A stretch of DNA of 64,000 bases. Origin: Tatumella ptyseos. Lineage in GTDB: Bacteria > Pseudomonadota > Gammaproteobacteria > Enterobacterales > Enterobacteriaceae. Position numbers and translations under genes: made by a program. Below, piece by piece: positions 46,990 to 55,813 of this stretch; position 1 is the first letter of the stretch, and each line of letters opens with the position of its first letter. Below the pieces are notes generated by a model. It had not been told where the DNA came from. It saw only the letters and a program-made list of their open reading frames with translations, and searched no databases. The stretch lies in NCBI RefSeq assembly GCF_030552895.1, contig NZ_CP130649.1:3038001-3102000 (forward strand). Direction: 5' to 3'.

Positions 46990-47812
46990 TACCACCCCAT
47001 TTATTATTGCTGACCAGCTTACTATCGGCGTTCCTGGCGGTCGCCCCTTAGTCGACGGAATCTCCTTTAACATCGGAAAAGAGCGGGTAGCGTTAGTCGG
47101 AGAGTCTGGCTCGGGTAAGTCGCTGACGGCCCGCAGTTTAATGGGACTGCTTGCCCCATCGCTGAGCCTTAACGCCTCACAACTCTCCCTTGCCGGGAAC
47201 GATTTACTGCATCTTAAAGCCTCACAATGGCAAGCTCTGCGGGGGGGAAAAGTGGCAATGGTGATGCAAGACCCGAAATATGCCTTAAATCCTTCTAAAA
47301 CCATTGGTTGGCAGGTTGAAGAGCCGTTAATTTTGCACCGTAAACTCTCCCGCCGCCAGCGCCAAGAGAAGGTATTGGCGATGCTCGAGGCCGTGGGGCT
47401 AACCAATCCGCATCAGCTGATTAAACGCTACCCTAATCAACTCTCTGGGGGAATGGGGCAGCGCATTATGCTGGCCATCGCATTGATTACCGATCCCGAG
47501 TTTCTGATTGCTGATGAGCCGACATCGGCATTAGACCATGCGATGCGTGACCAAGTTCTCTCCTTGATACAAGAGCTCGTGGCGCAGCGCGATATGGGAT
47601 TATTGCTGATCAGTCATGACTTACAGCAAGTCGCAGACCACTGCCAACGGGTCATGGTGATGTATCAAGGACAGATTCTCGACCGCTTAGCGGCAAGCGA
47701 TCTTGCGCACGCGACCCATCCTTATACCCAAACGCTCTGGGCTTGTCGGCCTAGTCTAGCGACCAAAGGTAAGCGCTTACCCACGCTAGATCGGGCAGCA
47801 TTGGAGAGATAA
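46979..47812 (+). CDS. ABC transporter ATPase 1 (DppD type)
   Basis: A 277-residue nucleotide-binding subunit. Walker A is GESGSGKSLTA (about 41), the signature LSGGMGQR (about 159) and Walker B FLIADEPTSALD (about 179), with the H-loop LLISHD (about 212). It lacks the full C-terminal oligopeptide/dipeptide iron-sulfur-like extension of DppD. The ATG at 46979 overlaps permease 2 by 11 nt and gives the expected N-terminus; an upstream frame start at 46946 is not preferred. Confidence 0.93.
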   Translation: MTANTTPFIIADQLTIGVPGGRPLVDGISFNIGKERVALVGESGSGKSLTARSLMGLLAPSLSLNASQLSLAGNDLLHLKASQWQALRGGKVAMVMQDPKYALNPSKTIGWQVEEPLILHRKLSRRQRQEKVLAMLEAVGLTNPHQLIKRYPNQLSGGMGQRIMLAIALITDPEFLIADEPTSALDHAMRDQVLSLIQELVAQRDMGLLLISHDLQQVADHCQRVMVMYQGQILDRLAASDLAHATHPYTQTLWACRPSLATKGKRLPTLDRAALER

Positions 47813-47814
47813 TT

Positions 47815-48492
47815 ATGAGCGCTATTACAGTTAACCACCTCAATGTCTTTCACCCTCAGGGATATCATTTACGGCAAGTGGTGGAAGATGTCAGTCTAAC
47901 AGTGGAACCTGGTGAATGTTTTGGGCTTGTCGGCCCCTCTGGCTGCGGAAAATCGTCGCTACTCTGGGTGATGGCAGGTCTTAATCCCCATTGGAGCGGG
48001 GAGATGGTATTAGCGGGTACTCACGTACAGTCCGGTTCCTCTTTTACCGGACAGTTACGCCGCGATGTCCAGATGGTGTTTCAAGATCCCTATGCCTCTT
48101 TACATCCTCGTCACCGTTTACGCCGTACGCTCGCAGAACCCTTAAAGCGGCTAGGTTTCGATAATATTGATGACCGGATAAGCCAAGGTTTCCAGCAAGT
48201 TGGCTTAGCGAGCGCATTGATTGACCGTTATCCCCATCAACTTTCAGGAGGGCAGCGGCAGCGGGTCGCTATTGTCCGTGCGCTACTTCTGGAGCCAAAA
48301 ATACTACTACTCGACGAGCCAACCTCCGCGCTGGATATGTCAGTGCAGGCGGAAATATTGAATTTACTCAATCAATTAAAAGCCGAGCAGCAGTTAACGA
48401 TGGTGTTAGTGAGTCATGATCCAGATGTGATCGACCACATGTGTGACCGCTCAGTCACCATGCAGGCTGGGCGAATTACCCAGCTTAGCTAA
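47815..48492 (+). CDS. ABC transporter ATPase 2 (DppF type)
   Basis: A 225-residue second nucleotide-binding subunit. Walker A is GPSGCGKSSLLW (about 41), the Q-loop MVFQDPYASLHPRH, the signature LSGGQRQRVAI (about 141), Walker B ILLLDEPTSALD and the H-loop VLVSHD. It starts 2 nt after ATPase 1, completing the core SBP-permease-permease-ATPase-ATPase importer. It is shorter than DppF (about 330 residues) because the C-terminal domain is missing, as in NikE-like subunits. Confidence 0.92.
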   Translation: MSAITVNHLNVFHPQGYHLRQVVEDVSLTVEPGECFGLVGPSGCGKSSLLWVMAGLNPHWSGEMVLAGTHVQSGSSFTGQLRRDVQMVFQDPYASLHPRHRLRRTLAEPLKRLGFDNIDDRISQGFQQVGLASALIDRYPHQLSGGQRQRVAIVRALLLEPKILLLDEPTSALDMSVQAEILNLLNQLKAEQQLTMVLVSHDPDVIDHMCDRSVTMQAGRITQLS

Positions 48493-48549
48493 AAACTCGC
48501 TTTAGATATCACTTAAAACGAATATTCAGTCGAAGAGATCGACCCTATA

Positions 48550-48576
48550 CTCCTAATAACGCATCGTTATTAGGAG
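48550..48576 (+). promoter_or_regulatory. 12-bp perfect hairpin that buries the Shine-Dalgarno of binding protein 2
   Basis: CTCCTAATAACG and CGTTATTAGGAG pair perfectly around a 3-nt loop. The AGGAGG serving the GTG start at 48586 lies at 48572-48577, within the 3' arm. Translation of the second binding protein should need this helix to open. The tail GCTTTAC is too poor in T for a normal terminator. Confidence 0.8.
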
Positions 48577-48585
48577 GCTTTACGA

Positions 48586-50154
48586 GTGAAACCCTATCTT
48601 CCGTTATTCCTTGCTACCCTCTTTTCCTCCGCCAGTTATGCGGCAACGCCACCGGATAGTTTGGTAGTTGCGATTCCCTTGGATGGTATTATTAGTTTTG
48701 ACCCCGCAGAGAGCTTCGAAACGGTGAGTACCAGTAGTCTGGTAAATATCTATCAAGGTTTAGTCAGTGCCGATCGTAATCATCCGCAACAGATAGTGCC
48801 CGCGGCGGCGGCAAGTTGGACGACCGGTAGCCAGCCGCATAGCCTGCGTTTTACCCTAAAACCTCATCAAACCTTTGCTAGTGGGAATCCGCTCACTGCT
48901 GAGGATGTGATTTACTCGTTAAGTCGCGCCGTAAAATTAAATAAAGCGCCGGTCTTTATTTTAGGGGAATTTGGCTGGACCCCTGAGAATATCGATGCCT
49001 CATTACAAAAAATCAGTAATACAGAGGTCGAGATTCGTTGGCAGAGTAATATAGGCCAAGATCTTGCCCTACGATTACTGTCTGCGCCTGTCGCCTCGAT
49101 AGTGGACCAAAAATTAGTAAGTGAGCACCAACAAGCGGGGGATTACGGGAATAACTGGCTTAAGAATCATTCTGCTGGCAGTGCCGCTTACAGCATCCAA
49201 CGCTATGTTCCGCAACAAGCCTTACTGTTAGAAAAAAATCCGCATAGCGCTATCCAACCCAAAATAGCGCATGTTTTATTGAAAGGGGTGCCTGACGCCA
49301 GCGCTCGCCGGTTATTACTCACGCAAGGCGATGCTGACATCGCCTATGGATTAGGCGCCGATCAGTTTGCAGCATTGCGCCAGACCTCTGGCGTGAAAGT
49401 GGCAAGTTTTCCCTCTAGCCTAATTTATTACCTCGCCTTTAATACCCAAGATAGCCAACAACCGGTATTGAGAAATCCAGCCTTGTGGCAAGCGGCGCGC
49501 TGGTTAGTGGATTATCGCTCTCTCTCACAACAATTATTGAAGGGGCAGTATCAAGTTCACCAATCTTTCTTACCGATAGGGTTTGATGGGGCGTTAGAAA
49601 AAACACCTTTCACCTTGGATGTGGCGAAAGCAAAACAAATTCTAAACAAGGCAGGCATCAAACCCGGTACTGCCTTTACTCTCTCCTTCACTAATCAACC
49701 GCCCTACAGCGATATCGCCCAAGCGTTACAAGCCAGCTTCGCTCAAGCCGATATACAGATTAAGCTCCAGCCTGTGCCTGAAGCGGAACTCTGGGGGAAA
49801 ATGCGTAGTCGCCAATTCCAATCAATTTTCACTTATTGGGGAGCTGATTATATAGACCCCAATACCAATGCCAGCACCTTTGCCTATAACGTGCCGAATG
49901 GCCCGAAAACCTTGGCGTGGCGAGTCGGCTGGTCTATTCCACAACTCAGTGAATTGACACAGCAGGCCGCGGCGACCAGCGATGCAGCGAAGCGCCGAGC
50001 GCTCTATGGGCAGATTCAGACTAGCGTGATGGAAGATTCACCCTTTGTTGTGGCGTTACAAGGCGCGCAGCAGGTGGGGTTACGCAGTAATATTGAGGGG
50101 GCACAGCAGAGTTTAGGGGTCAGTATGCTCTATTTTGACCAGATCGCTAAATAG
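48586..50154 (+). CDS. ABC transporter substrate-binding protein 2 (paralog of binding protein 1)
   Basis: A 522-residue periplasmic protein starting with GTG and a signal peptide (MKPYLPLFLATLFSSASYAA). It is plainly related to binding protein 1 and has the same length: FASGNPLTAEDVIYSLSR, RLLSAPVASIVDQK, NQPPYSDIAQALQASFAQAD, DYIDPNTNASTFA. By eye about half the residues agree. It lies 93 nt behind ATPase 2 and ends at a strong terminator, so it can use the same permease with a different or wider ligand range. Its ribosome site is buried in a hairpin, which suggests separate control. Confidence 0.9.
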   Translation: MKPYLPLFLATLFSSASYAATPPDSLVVAIPLDGIISFDPAESFETVSTSSLVNIYQGLVSADRNHPQQIVPAAAASWTTGSQPHSLRFTLKPHQTFASGNPLTAEDVIYSLSRAVKLNKAPVFILGEFGWTPENIDASLQKISNTEVEIRWQSNIGQDLALRLLSAPVASIVDQKLVSEHQQAGDYGNNWLKNHSAGSAAYSIQRYVPQQALLLEKNPHSAIQPKIAHVLLKGVPDASARRLLLTQGDADIAYGLGADQFAALRQTSGVKVASFPSSLIYYLAFNTQDSQQPVLRNPALWQAARWLVDYRSLSQQLLKGQYQVHQSFLPIGFDGALEKTPFTLDVAKAKQILNKAGIKPGTAFTLSFTNQPPYSDIAQALQASFAQADIQIKLQPVPEAELWGKMRSRQFQSIFTYWGADYIDPNTNASTFAYNVPNGPKTLAWRVGWSIPQLSELTQQAAATSDAAKRRALYGQIQTSVMEDSPFVVALQGAQQVGLRSNIEGAQQSLGVSMLYFDQIAK

Positions 50155-50164
50155 CGAAGTGAAT

Positions 50165-50190
50165 AGGGGGTAGCGTCGACTCTACCCCCT
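50165..50190. terminator. Terminator at the end of the ABC operon
   Basis: AGGGGGTAG/CTACCCCCT 9-bp stem with an 8-nt loop, followed by TTC. It lies between the convergent binding protein 2 and SDR genes and can serve both. Confidence 0.75.
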
Positions 50191-50204
50191 TTCAAACAGT
50201 AGCG

Positions 50205-51005
50205 TTAGCCGTTACCTCTGAATTCAGGGTATAAGCTCATGCCGCCGTCGATAAAGAGTGTCGAACCATGAACGTAGTCAGACAGATCACTGGCCAGCCA
50301 CACCACCGCATTCGCCACATCTTCTGAGGCACCGATACGACCATAAGGAATTAACTCCAGCAGCTTCTTCGCCGCGTCCCCTTCGGTGTTCTCGGCATTA
50401 ATTGCCGTTGCGATAGCGCCCGGGGCGATCGAGTTCACTCGAATCTGCTCTTCGCCAACCTCTTGCGCGATACTGCGCATCAGTAGATCCACCCCACCTT
50501 TTGATGCGGCATAGTTCACATGACCCGCCCAGGGGATAAGTTGGTGGACAGAGCTGACATGAATAATTTTGCCGTTCGCGCGACTAACTTGGCGCTGCCC
50601 TTTCTGTTTACGGAACTGTAATAACGCCGCTTGTGCCGTCAAAAATTGACCGGTAAGGTTAACATCAATCACCTTTTGCCACTCTTGTAGCGTCATATCA
50701 CCAATTGCAGCATCTTTTTGCAGGCCTGAGTTGGCAACCAGAATATCTAGCCCACCGAAGTGTTCAACCGCCTGCGCAATTAAGTGGTTCACATCGTCTT
50801 GCGACGAGACATCACCCTGTACAGCGATAGCTTGACCACCTTGTTGACGTATTTCCTCAGCCAGCTTTTCAGCAGGCTCGGCTTGGCTATTGTAATTAAT
50901 GACGACACTGGCTCCGGCCTCGGCAAGCCCTTTTGCACAGGCATAGCCTAGACCCGAGCTGGCACCAGTTACGAGGGCGACTTGCTTAGCTAACGATATT
51001 TGCAT
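50205..51005 (-). CDS. Short-chain dehydrogenase, glucose 1-dehydrogenase type
   Basis: A 266-residue NAD(P)-dependent SDR. The cofactor motif is TGASSGLGYACA (about 14-25), the NAG-type motif LVANSGLQ, the catalytic serine in IIHVSSVHQ (about 151), the YxxxK in YAASKGG (about 165) and the C-terminal VHGSTLFIDGGMSLYP typical of Gdh. RBS GGAG lies before the ATG. Classical glucose 1-dehydrogenases and gluconate 5-dehydrogenases share these motifs, so the sugar is uncertain. It stands alone between two terminators. Confidence 0.85.
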   Translation of the reverse strand: MQISLAKQVALVTGASSGLGYACAKGLAEAGASVVINYNSQAEPAEKLAEEIRQQGGQAIAVQGDVSSQDDVNHLIAQAVEHFGGLDILVANSGLQKDAAIGDMTLQEWQKVIDVNLTGQFLTAQAALLQFRKQKGQRQVSRANGKIIHVSSVHQLIPWAGHVNYAASKGGVDLLMRSIAQEVGEEQIRVNSIAPGAIATAINAENTEGDAAKKLLELIPYGRIGASEDVANAVVWLASDLSDYVHGSTLFIDGGMSLYPEFRGNG

Positions 51006-51084
51006 TATGACTCCTGAGCTAGTTTCAATAAGAGTGAAGCATGGTATTGAGTATAGGACAGGACTGGAAATTTGATCGGATTCA

Positions 51085-51125
51085 CAAAAAAGAGGGGTAA
51101 GACACCCCCGCTCAATAAAGAGCGG
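51085..51125 (-). terminator. Terminator after the esterase gene
   Basis: On the minus strand a CCGCTC/GAGCGG hairpin (51108-51125) is followed by GGGGT/ACCCC (51094-51108) and a run of six T. The second hairpin with the T-run is a classical intrinsic terminator; the two stems share a base and may be alternatives. Confidence 0.7.
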
Positions 51126-51143
51126 AGAGTGACAGAATGACTA

Positions 51144-52013
51144 TTATTGACTCACGTCGTTAAGCGCGTCCTGCAGCGAAGCGCCGAACATAGCCCCGTG
51201 ACTCAATCCAGGATAATTAACGACAGAAATCCCCAGACCTTGCTTTTGCCATTGAGCAACCCGTGGTGACAAATCGATAGCGGGAGCGACACCTGCTCTA
51301 GCCGGTTGCGAGGATCCAACCATCAATGTAAGGGTTGCCGGGTTCTTGGTTTGCGCCTGAATATCATCGACTAAAAATTGAAACCCTTGGCCCAACGACG
51401 GACTTGCGGAGAAGTAGTGACTAAACCGAGTGGAGTGTAGATAAGTATCTAACACAAACAATCCTCCAAAAGAGTGCCCCCATAAAGAACGTTGCGCCTG
51501 GTTGATAGGTAAGGCCGCCTCACTCTGTGGAATGATTTTCTGTTCCAGTAAGAAACGGAAAATAGCACTACCGCCGCCAACTCGTCCACGACCTAGCATC
51601 GAGCCGCCCTCAGTAGCATCTTTCTTGATAGGAGTATAATCAAACGATCGTGCTGCCAGATCAAAAGGCAGTGGCGTATCGTAGCCAATGAATACTAATA
51701 CAGCTGGATTTTTCTGGCTTATCCCCTGTAATTGAGACTCATTAATACGGCTGAGGCTCGAATTGCCGTCTAACAGATATAAAATGGGGTAACCTTGCGC
51801 AGGGGCAGGCTTGTTAGGCACCGCGACCCAGATTTTGTAATGTCGCTGGTCATCTACGGAATCGAGTTTATACATCCTAAAACGATAGAACTGCGATCCC
51901 TGATCGGCAATTGATGGACCCAGAGGCGCCATATTAGGCCTTGAAAGAACACTCGGCGAATTCACTAAAAGTAAAAACAGTATAATCACCGCTTTTCGAT
52001 AAAGACCTAACAT
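51144..52013 (-). CDS. Periplasmic IroE/Fes-like ferric-catecholate esterase
   Basis: A 289-residue alpha/beta hydrolase with a signal peptide or anchor (MLGLYRKAVIILFLLLVNSPSVLS). Features of the esterase-D/IroE family: RHYKIWVAVPNKPAPAQGYPILYLLDGN, the nucleophile elbow LWGHSFGGLFVL (serine near 181), FSHYFSASPSLG, and the catalytic histidine in GLSHGAMFGASL near the end. In IroE the periplasmic enzyme cuts the trilactone of enterobactin-type siderophores. The gene follows a FepA-like receptor by 31 nt, which fits that role better than general esterase activity. Confidence 0.82.
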   Translation of the reverse strand: MLGLYRKAVIILFLLLVNSPSVLSRPNMAPLGPSIADQGSQFYRFRMYKLDSVDDQRHYKIWVAVPNKPAPAQGYPILYLLDGNSSLSRINESQLQGISQKNPAVLVFIGYDTPLPFDLAARSFDYTPIKKDATEGGSMLGRGRVGGGSAIFRFLLEQKIIPQSEAALPINQAQRSLWGHSFGGLFVLDTYLHSTRFSHYFSASPSLGQGFQFLVDDIQAQTKNPATLTLMVGSSQPARAGVAPAIDLSPRVAQWQKQGLGISVVNYPGLSHGAMFGASLQDALNDVSQ

Positions 52014-52044
52014 AACGCCCTCGTTTTATTATTAATAAACTAGA

Positions 52045-54324
52045 TTAGAAGTGCATACCGACTTCCATATAATAAGTTCTTCCGGACTCATTATAGGTAT
52101 TAGCGCCCGCTCCCCACAGATAAGCGCCAGTTGTGGCATTACCTGTCGTTTGGGCATTGCCTTCACGGAAGTGCCGCTTATCGAAGAGATTATCGATGCC
52201 CGCGGTTAAATCAAGATTCTTATTGATGGTATAAGTACCACTCAACCCGACAATGGCGTAAGGTGAAACTTCACGCGTTTCACTGCCCGAAGTACGTTCA
52301 CCCTGGTAGTTATACTTTTTCGGCTTTTGACGACCATACCACGTTAAGGTGCCCTCGAAGGATAACTTATTCGTTGCCTGCCAATCCAAGGTCGAATTTA
52401 TCGTGTATTTAGGGATAACTGATAAATAGTCATGGGTTGTCTTATTTTCATTTTTCAGAATATAAGTCAGGTTATTTTTTAGGGAAAGTGTATCCGTAAT
52501 AGGGAAATTAAGCGTCCCCTCAATCCCTTCCACCACCGCTTTCGGCACATTCTCCCATTTATAAATATTCGCAGTGCCATTGTTATATTCACTGGTATAA
52601 CCGGCCTCAATTTTATTGTGGTAATCGTTGCGGTACCAGGTCACGCCTGCCTGCACATCATTAGCATTATGGTATTCGATGCCAATTTCTTTATTCACGC
52701 TAGTTTCAGCGCTGAGATCCTTATTACCTTGCAGGTAACAACTGCCACCGCCGTAACAGCCTTGACCGTTGCTGTATAAAAGATAGTTAGGGTTTGTTTG
52801 ATAGAGGTTCGGCGCCTTCCAAGCACGAGCAATCCCCATTTTCAAGGTAAAATCGCCTCCCAACTCTTGGGAGAGGTTTAAGGATGGGCTCCAGTCTCCA
52901 CCGGAAATACTTTGGTGGTTAAAGCGAATACCCGGGACGAGTTTAGTGCTATCGGTCAGCTGCATATTGTCTTCAGCGAAAATACCATAGATATCCGCTG
53001 AGCTATATTTAGAACGCCCGGTACTGGAAATACCGTCAACGCTACCCGCACTGGCCGTCACAGTATTAGAAGTTGGATCTCGCATCGCTTGGTGGTTAAA
53101 TTCAGCTCCTACCGTCAAAACGTGATCGACCCATGCTTGGAAAGGAATACTGACATCCGAGTGTACGTTAGTATCGTACAGAGTAATGGTCGAAAACCCA
53201 GTATTGGTCGTACTAAATATGCCGGATGCGCCACCCGTTAGGCCTTCATTCAGTCGTGTATTACGCGTTTTTTCAAACTGAACATAGTTATTGGTGGAGA
53301 CACCATTATCCCATAGACCGGTATATTTAAGCGCTAGCGTTTGTCGATAGAGGACGTTGGTTTCATTACCGTAATTCGCTTTGACTAACGCATTACTATT
53401 GGTATTTTGTGTATCTCCCGCATAGATGTTCCCTTGACGACTAAATCCCGTATCGAGCTCAAGATTCTGGTTAGGGGCAAATTCCCAACGTAGTGCGGAA
53501 TGAATGTCACGATTTAGCGAGCCTTCGCGCCCTGCAGGATAAGTGCCTGCGTAGGTCCCTGTACGAGTTTGTGTGTGGCTCTTATTGATATCTTGCGCAT
53601 CGGCCTGGGTTTTACTCCAGTTACCGTATAATCGGAAAGTAAGGTTATCCGCTAATTCACCGCTCAAGCTCGCGTTATAGCGTTGAGACGCCCCCTCAGC
53701 TTTATGTTCAGGAGAGTTGAAGTAAGTGTTGAAGCTTCCGTGCCACGCTTTACTGGTCGGTTTAGTAATAATATTGACCACGCCACCCATTGCGCCGTTG
53801 CCATAGAGTGCGGCCGCCGGTCCACGAATCACATCAATACGCTCAATCATTTCCGGTGGTACCCAGTTAGTATCACCGCGTGTATCGCGCTCGTCACTCC
53901 AGCCATAGCGAACTGAATTACGGCTGGTAACAGGCATGCCGTCGATCAGTATCAGCGTATTTTCTGGACCCATCCCGCGAATATCGATCTGCCGGTTATT
54001 ACCGCGTTGGCCACTGGTGGAGTTACCCGTGAGGTTAACGCCCGGTTGCGTACGAATTATTTCGGAAAGATCACGTTGGATAGGGTGTTTCTTAATAGCT
54101 TCGCTGGTGATGGTGGAGACGCCTGGAGCTTGAAGCGTCTGCTGGCGAGCGGTTACGACTAATCGCCCTTCAGTCGACTTATCACTGAGCGTGTCGTTGG
54201 TATCGGACTCTTTTTTTACGGTTTTATCCAATGATGTGGTATCGGTTGCCGCCACAGCAGTAGCTTGTAGCCCGACAATCATTAAAGGAATAAGGAGCGG
54301 ACGTATTACTTTTTTTATAACCAT
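52045..54324 (-). CDS. TonB-dependent catecholate siderophore receptor (FepA/PfeA/IroN-like)
   Basis: A 759-residue outer-membrane receptor from ATG 54324, which gives a clean signal peptide (MVIKKVIRPLLIPLMIVGLQATAVAA). The plug domain has LSEIIRTQPGVNLTGNSTSGQRGNNRQIDIRGMGPENTLILIDGMPV, ending with IERIDVIRGPAAALYGNGAMGGVVNIITK. Both are hallmarks of the FepA group, as is RYGWSDERDTRGDTNWVPPEMIERI. The terminal strand ends GRTYYMEVGMHF. The frame is open to 54405, but that region is a Fur box. No FepBCDG-type transport genes are in the window, so inner-membrane passage must be encoded elsewhere. Confidence 0.92.
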   Translation of the reverse strand: MVIKKVIRPLLIPLMIVGLQATAVAATDTTSLDKTVKKESDTNDTLSDKSTEGRLVVTARQQTLQAPGVSTITSEAIKKHPIQRDLSEIIRTQPGVNLTGNSTSGQRGNNRQIDIRGMGPENTLILIDGMPVTSRNSVRYGWSDERDTRGDTNWVPPEMIERIDVIRGPAAALYGNGAMGGVVNIITKPTSKAWHGSFNTYFNSPEHKAEGASQRYNASLSGELADNLTFRLYGNWSKTQADAQDINKSHTQTRTGTYAGTYPAGREGSLNRDIHSALRWEFAPNQNLELDTGFSRQGNIYAGDTQNTNSNALVKANYGNETNVLYRQTLALKYTGLWDNGVSTNNYVQFEKTRNTRLNEGLTGGASGIFSTTNTGFSTITLYDTNVHSDVSIPFQAWVDHVLTVGAEFNHQAMRDPTSNTVTASAGSVDGISSTGRSKYSSADIYGIFAEDNMQLTDSTKLVPGIRFNHQSISGGDWSPSLNLSQELGGDFTLKMGIARAWKAPNLYQTNPNYLLYSNGQGCYGGGSCYLQGNKDLSAETSVNKEIGIEYHNANDVQAGVTWYRNDYHNKIEAGYTSEYNNGTANIYKWENVPKAVVEGIEGTLNFPITDTLSLKNNLTYILKNENKTTHDYLSVIPKYTINSTLDWQATNKLSFEGTLTWYGRQKPKKYNYQGERTSGSETREVSPYAIVGLSGTYTINKNLDLTAGIDNLFDKRHFREGNAQTTGNATTGAYLWGAGANTYNESGRTYYMEVGMHF

Positions 54325-54389
54325 GGGTGTATAAAGCGCTAAGCAGGAAGAGAGTGCCAATAGAGTAACCGAATGCATAGTAATGTAAA

Positions 54390-54404
54390 TGATATTGATT
54401 AGCA
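54390..54404. promoter_or_regulatory. Fur-box-like site before the catecholate receptor
   Basis: TGATATT-G-ATTAGCA is a 7-1-7 dyad with two departures from TGATAAT-n-ATTATCA, about 65 bp upstream of the receptor start at 54324. Iron repression of the receptor-esterase unit is expected. Confidence 0.75.
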
Positions 54405-54459
54405 TTTACATTTTCTTATCACTCTCCTTGCTTTACATTGTCGCCAGCACTGAACGGAA

Positions 54460-54909
54460 TTATCCAAACTGTTGCTGATGACGCTTTTTACGCTGCAGAT
54501 AGTCGTCATCCTCTCTGAGTTTATCCCATGAATGTTTAAAGATTTTTGCCGCCGCCGCTTTCTCTTCATCGAGTTGATAAGGGAGAATTTCACGATTCTT
54601 GTCATATTTTTTACCGCCAGGATGGTTGGCGTAGCGTCTAGCACGAGTATATCCCATCTGTATAAATTTACGCGCCATATCCATTCCCACAAAATCGTCT
54701 TGTTTTCGATAATCCTCAAAGAGTTGCATGATTTTCTTAGCAGAGGCGGTTGCACTGGCGACATCTTTAAATCGCCAATAGGGAAGAATTTCACTTTTAT
54801 AAGGTTCGACCATCAACACTCCCTGTTCCCCTCGCCCTACTTGGTAGCGTTCTGGATGCTTACGAAAATCAATACTTGAAAAATCTTGTTGGTAGTCGAA
54901 TTTTTTCAT
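54460..54909 (-). CDS. DUF4385 protein
   Basis: A 149-residue soluble protein. Conserved DUF4385 blocks are SIDFRKHPERYQVGRGEQG, VEPYKSEILPYWRFK and DFVGMDMARKFIQMGYTRARRYANHPGG. The function of the family is unknown. It reads away from the GNAT gene and ends before the Fur-controlled receptor promoter, leaving it as a single-gene unit. The good Shine-Dalgarno (AGGAGAGGCG about 6-14 nt upstream) supports the start. Confidence 0.9.
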   Translation of the reverse strand: MKKFDYQQDFSSIDFRKHPERYQVGRGEQGVLMVEPYKSEILPYWRFKDVASATASAKKIMQLFEDYRKQDDFVGMDMARKFIQMGYTRARRYANHPGGKKYDKNREILPYQLDEEKAAAAKIFKHSWDKLREDDDYLQRKKRHQQQFG

Positions 54910-55217
54910 AAATCGCCTCTCCTTATTTACTTGCTATTAAGTATAGGTGAGAGTGATAAGGGCGAGCGGGGAATGATTGGATTTACAAAGTATCTCAAAA
55001 TAATCGTCTTCACAGAGTGTGAATAAATTAGACCTTATCGCGTAAGTATCATTATCCTAGACTTCGCGATGTTTTATTTCTAATAATTATTAGATCAATA
55101 AGTCCTTTATAAAATCGCTATCCAATAATGATAAGGCTATAGACATAATAAGCTGAGTCGATCTGTTCATGTTATAAGATATTTAAACCCTATCTTAATT
55201 GACCGAAGGGAAACTCG
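54910..55217. other. 308-bp divergent promoter region
   Basis: AT-rich, between the DUF4385 gene and a GNAT gene reading the other way. No clear operator, repeat or RNA is seen. Confidence 0.4.
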
Positions 55218-55751
55218 ATGAATGATATTAACGCTTCAAGACTGGAATATCGCAGCTTATCTCACAGTGATTGGCCATTTTTCTTGGCTTTGAATGCTGA
55301 TCGTCGAGTGATGTCTTTTATCAGCGATCCCCTTGATGAAGAAACGATCCGCCGCGACTACTTTGAACCACGTTTACAAGCTTGGGAGAAAGGTAGTGAA
55401 CATTGGCTTTGCCTGGTGATCAGCGAAAAAGACACAGGCAAACCTATTGGTGTAACGGGTTTTATTGAACGTAATGAAGGCATCGCTGAGGTGGGATTTA
55501 TTCTCAAACCTGAGTACCAGAGGAAAGGTTACGGAAGCGAGTCTTTAACAGAGATGATTAAATTAGCCTTTACCCATTATAACTACCATAAAGTCATCGC
55601 CACCGTGACGGCAGGAAATGAAGCCTCACGTAAAACGCTAATAAAATGCGGATTCCAACAAGAAGGCAGCTTAAGGAAAAGTTATTATCTGAATGGGCGC
55701 TGGCAAGATGACTGGCTGTTTGGATTACTCAAAGAAGAGACCCACTATTGA
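55218..55751 (+). CDS. RimJ/RimL-type GNAT acetyltransferase
   Basis: A 177-residue acetyltransferase. The substrate side starts LEYRSLSHSDWPFFLAL. The acetyl-CoA loop is EVGFILKPEYQRKGYGSESLTEMI (about 90-115), followed by HKVIATVTAGNEASRKTLIKCGFQQEG, which is typical of the RimJ/RimL group (ribosomal or small-molecule N-acetyltransferases). The target is not predictable. A racemase gene follows 62 nt later on the same strand. Confidence 0.87.
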   Translation: MNDINASRLEYRSLSHSDWPFFLALNADRRVMSFISDPLDEETIRRDYFEPRLQAWEKGSEHWLCLVISEKDTGKPIGVTGFIERNEGIAEVGFILKPEYQRKGYGSESLTEMIKLAFTHYNYHKVIATVTAGNEASRKTLIKCGFQQEGSLRKSYYLNGRWQDDWLFGLLKEETHY

Positions 55752-55813
55752 TATTTAACTAGTCATCGACTTATCAATAGGGTAATCAGGAAATCACTTT
55801 AAGAGCGCAAGTA

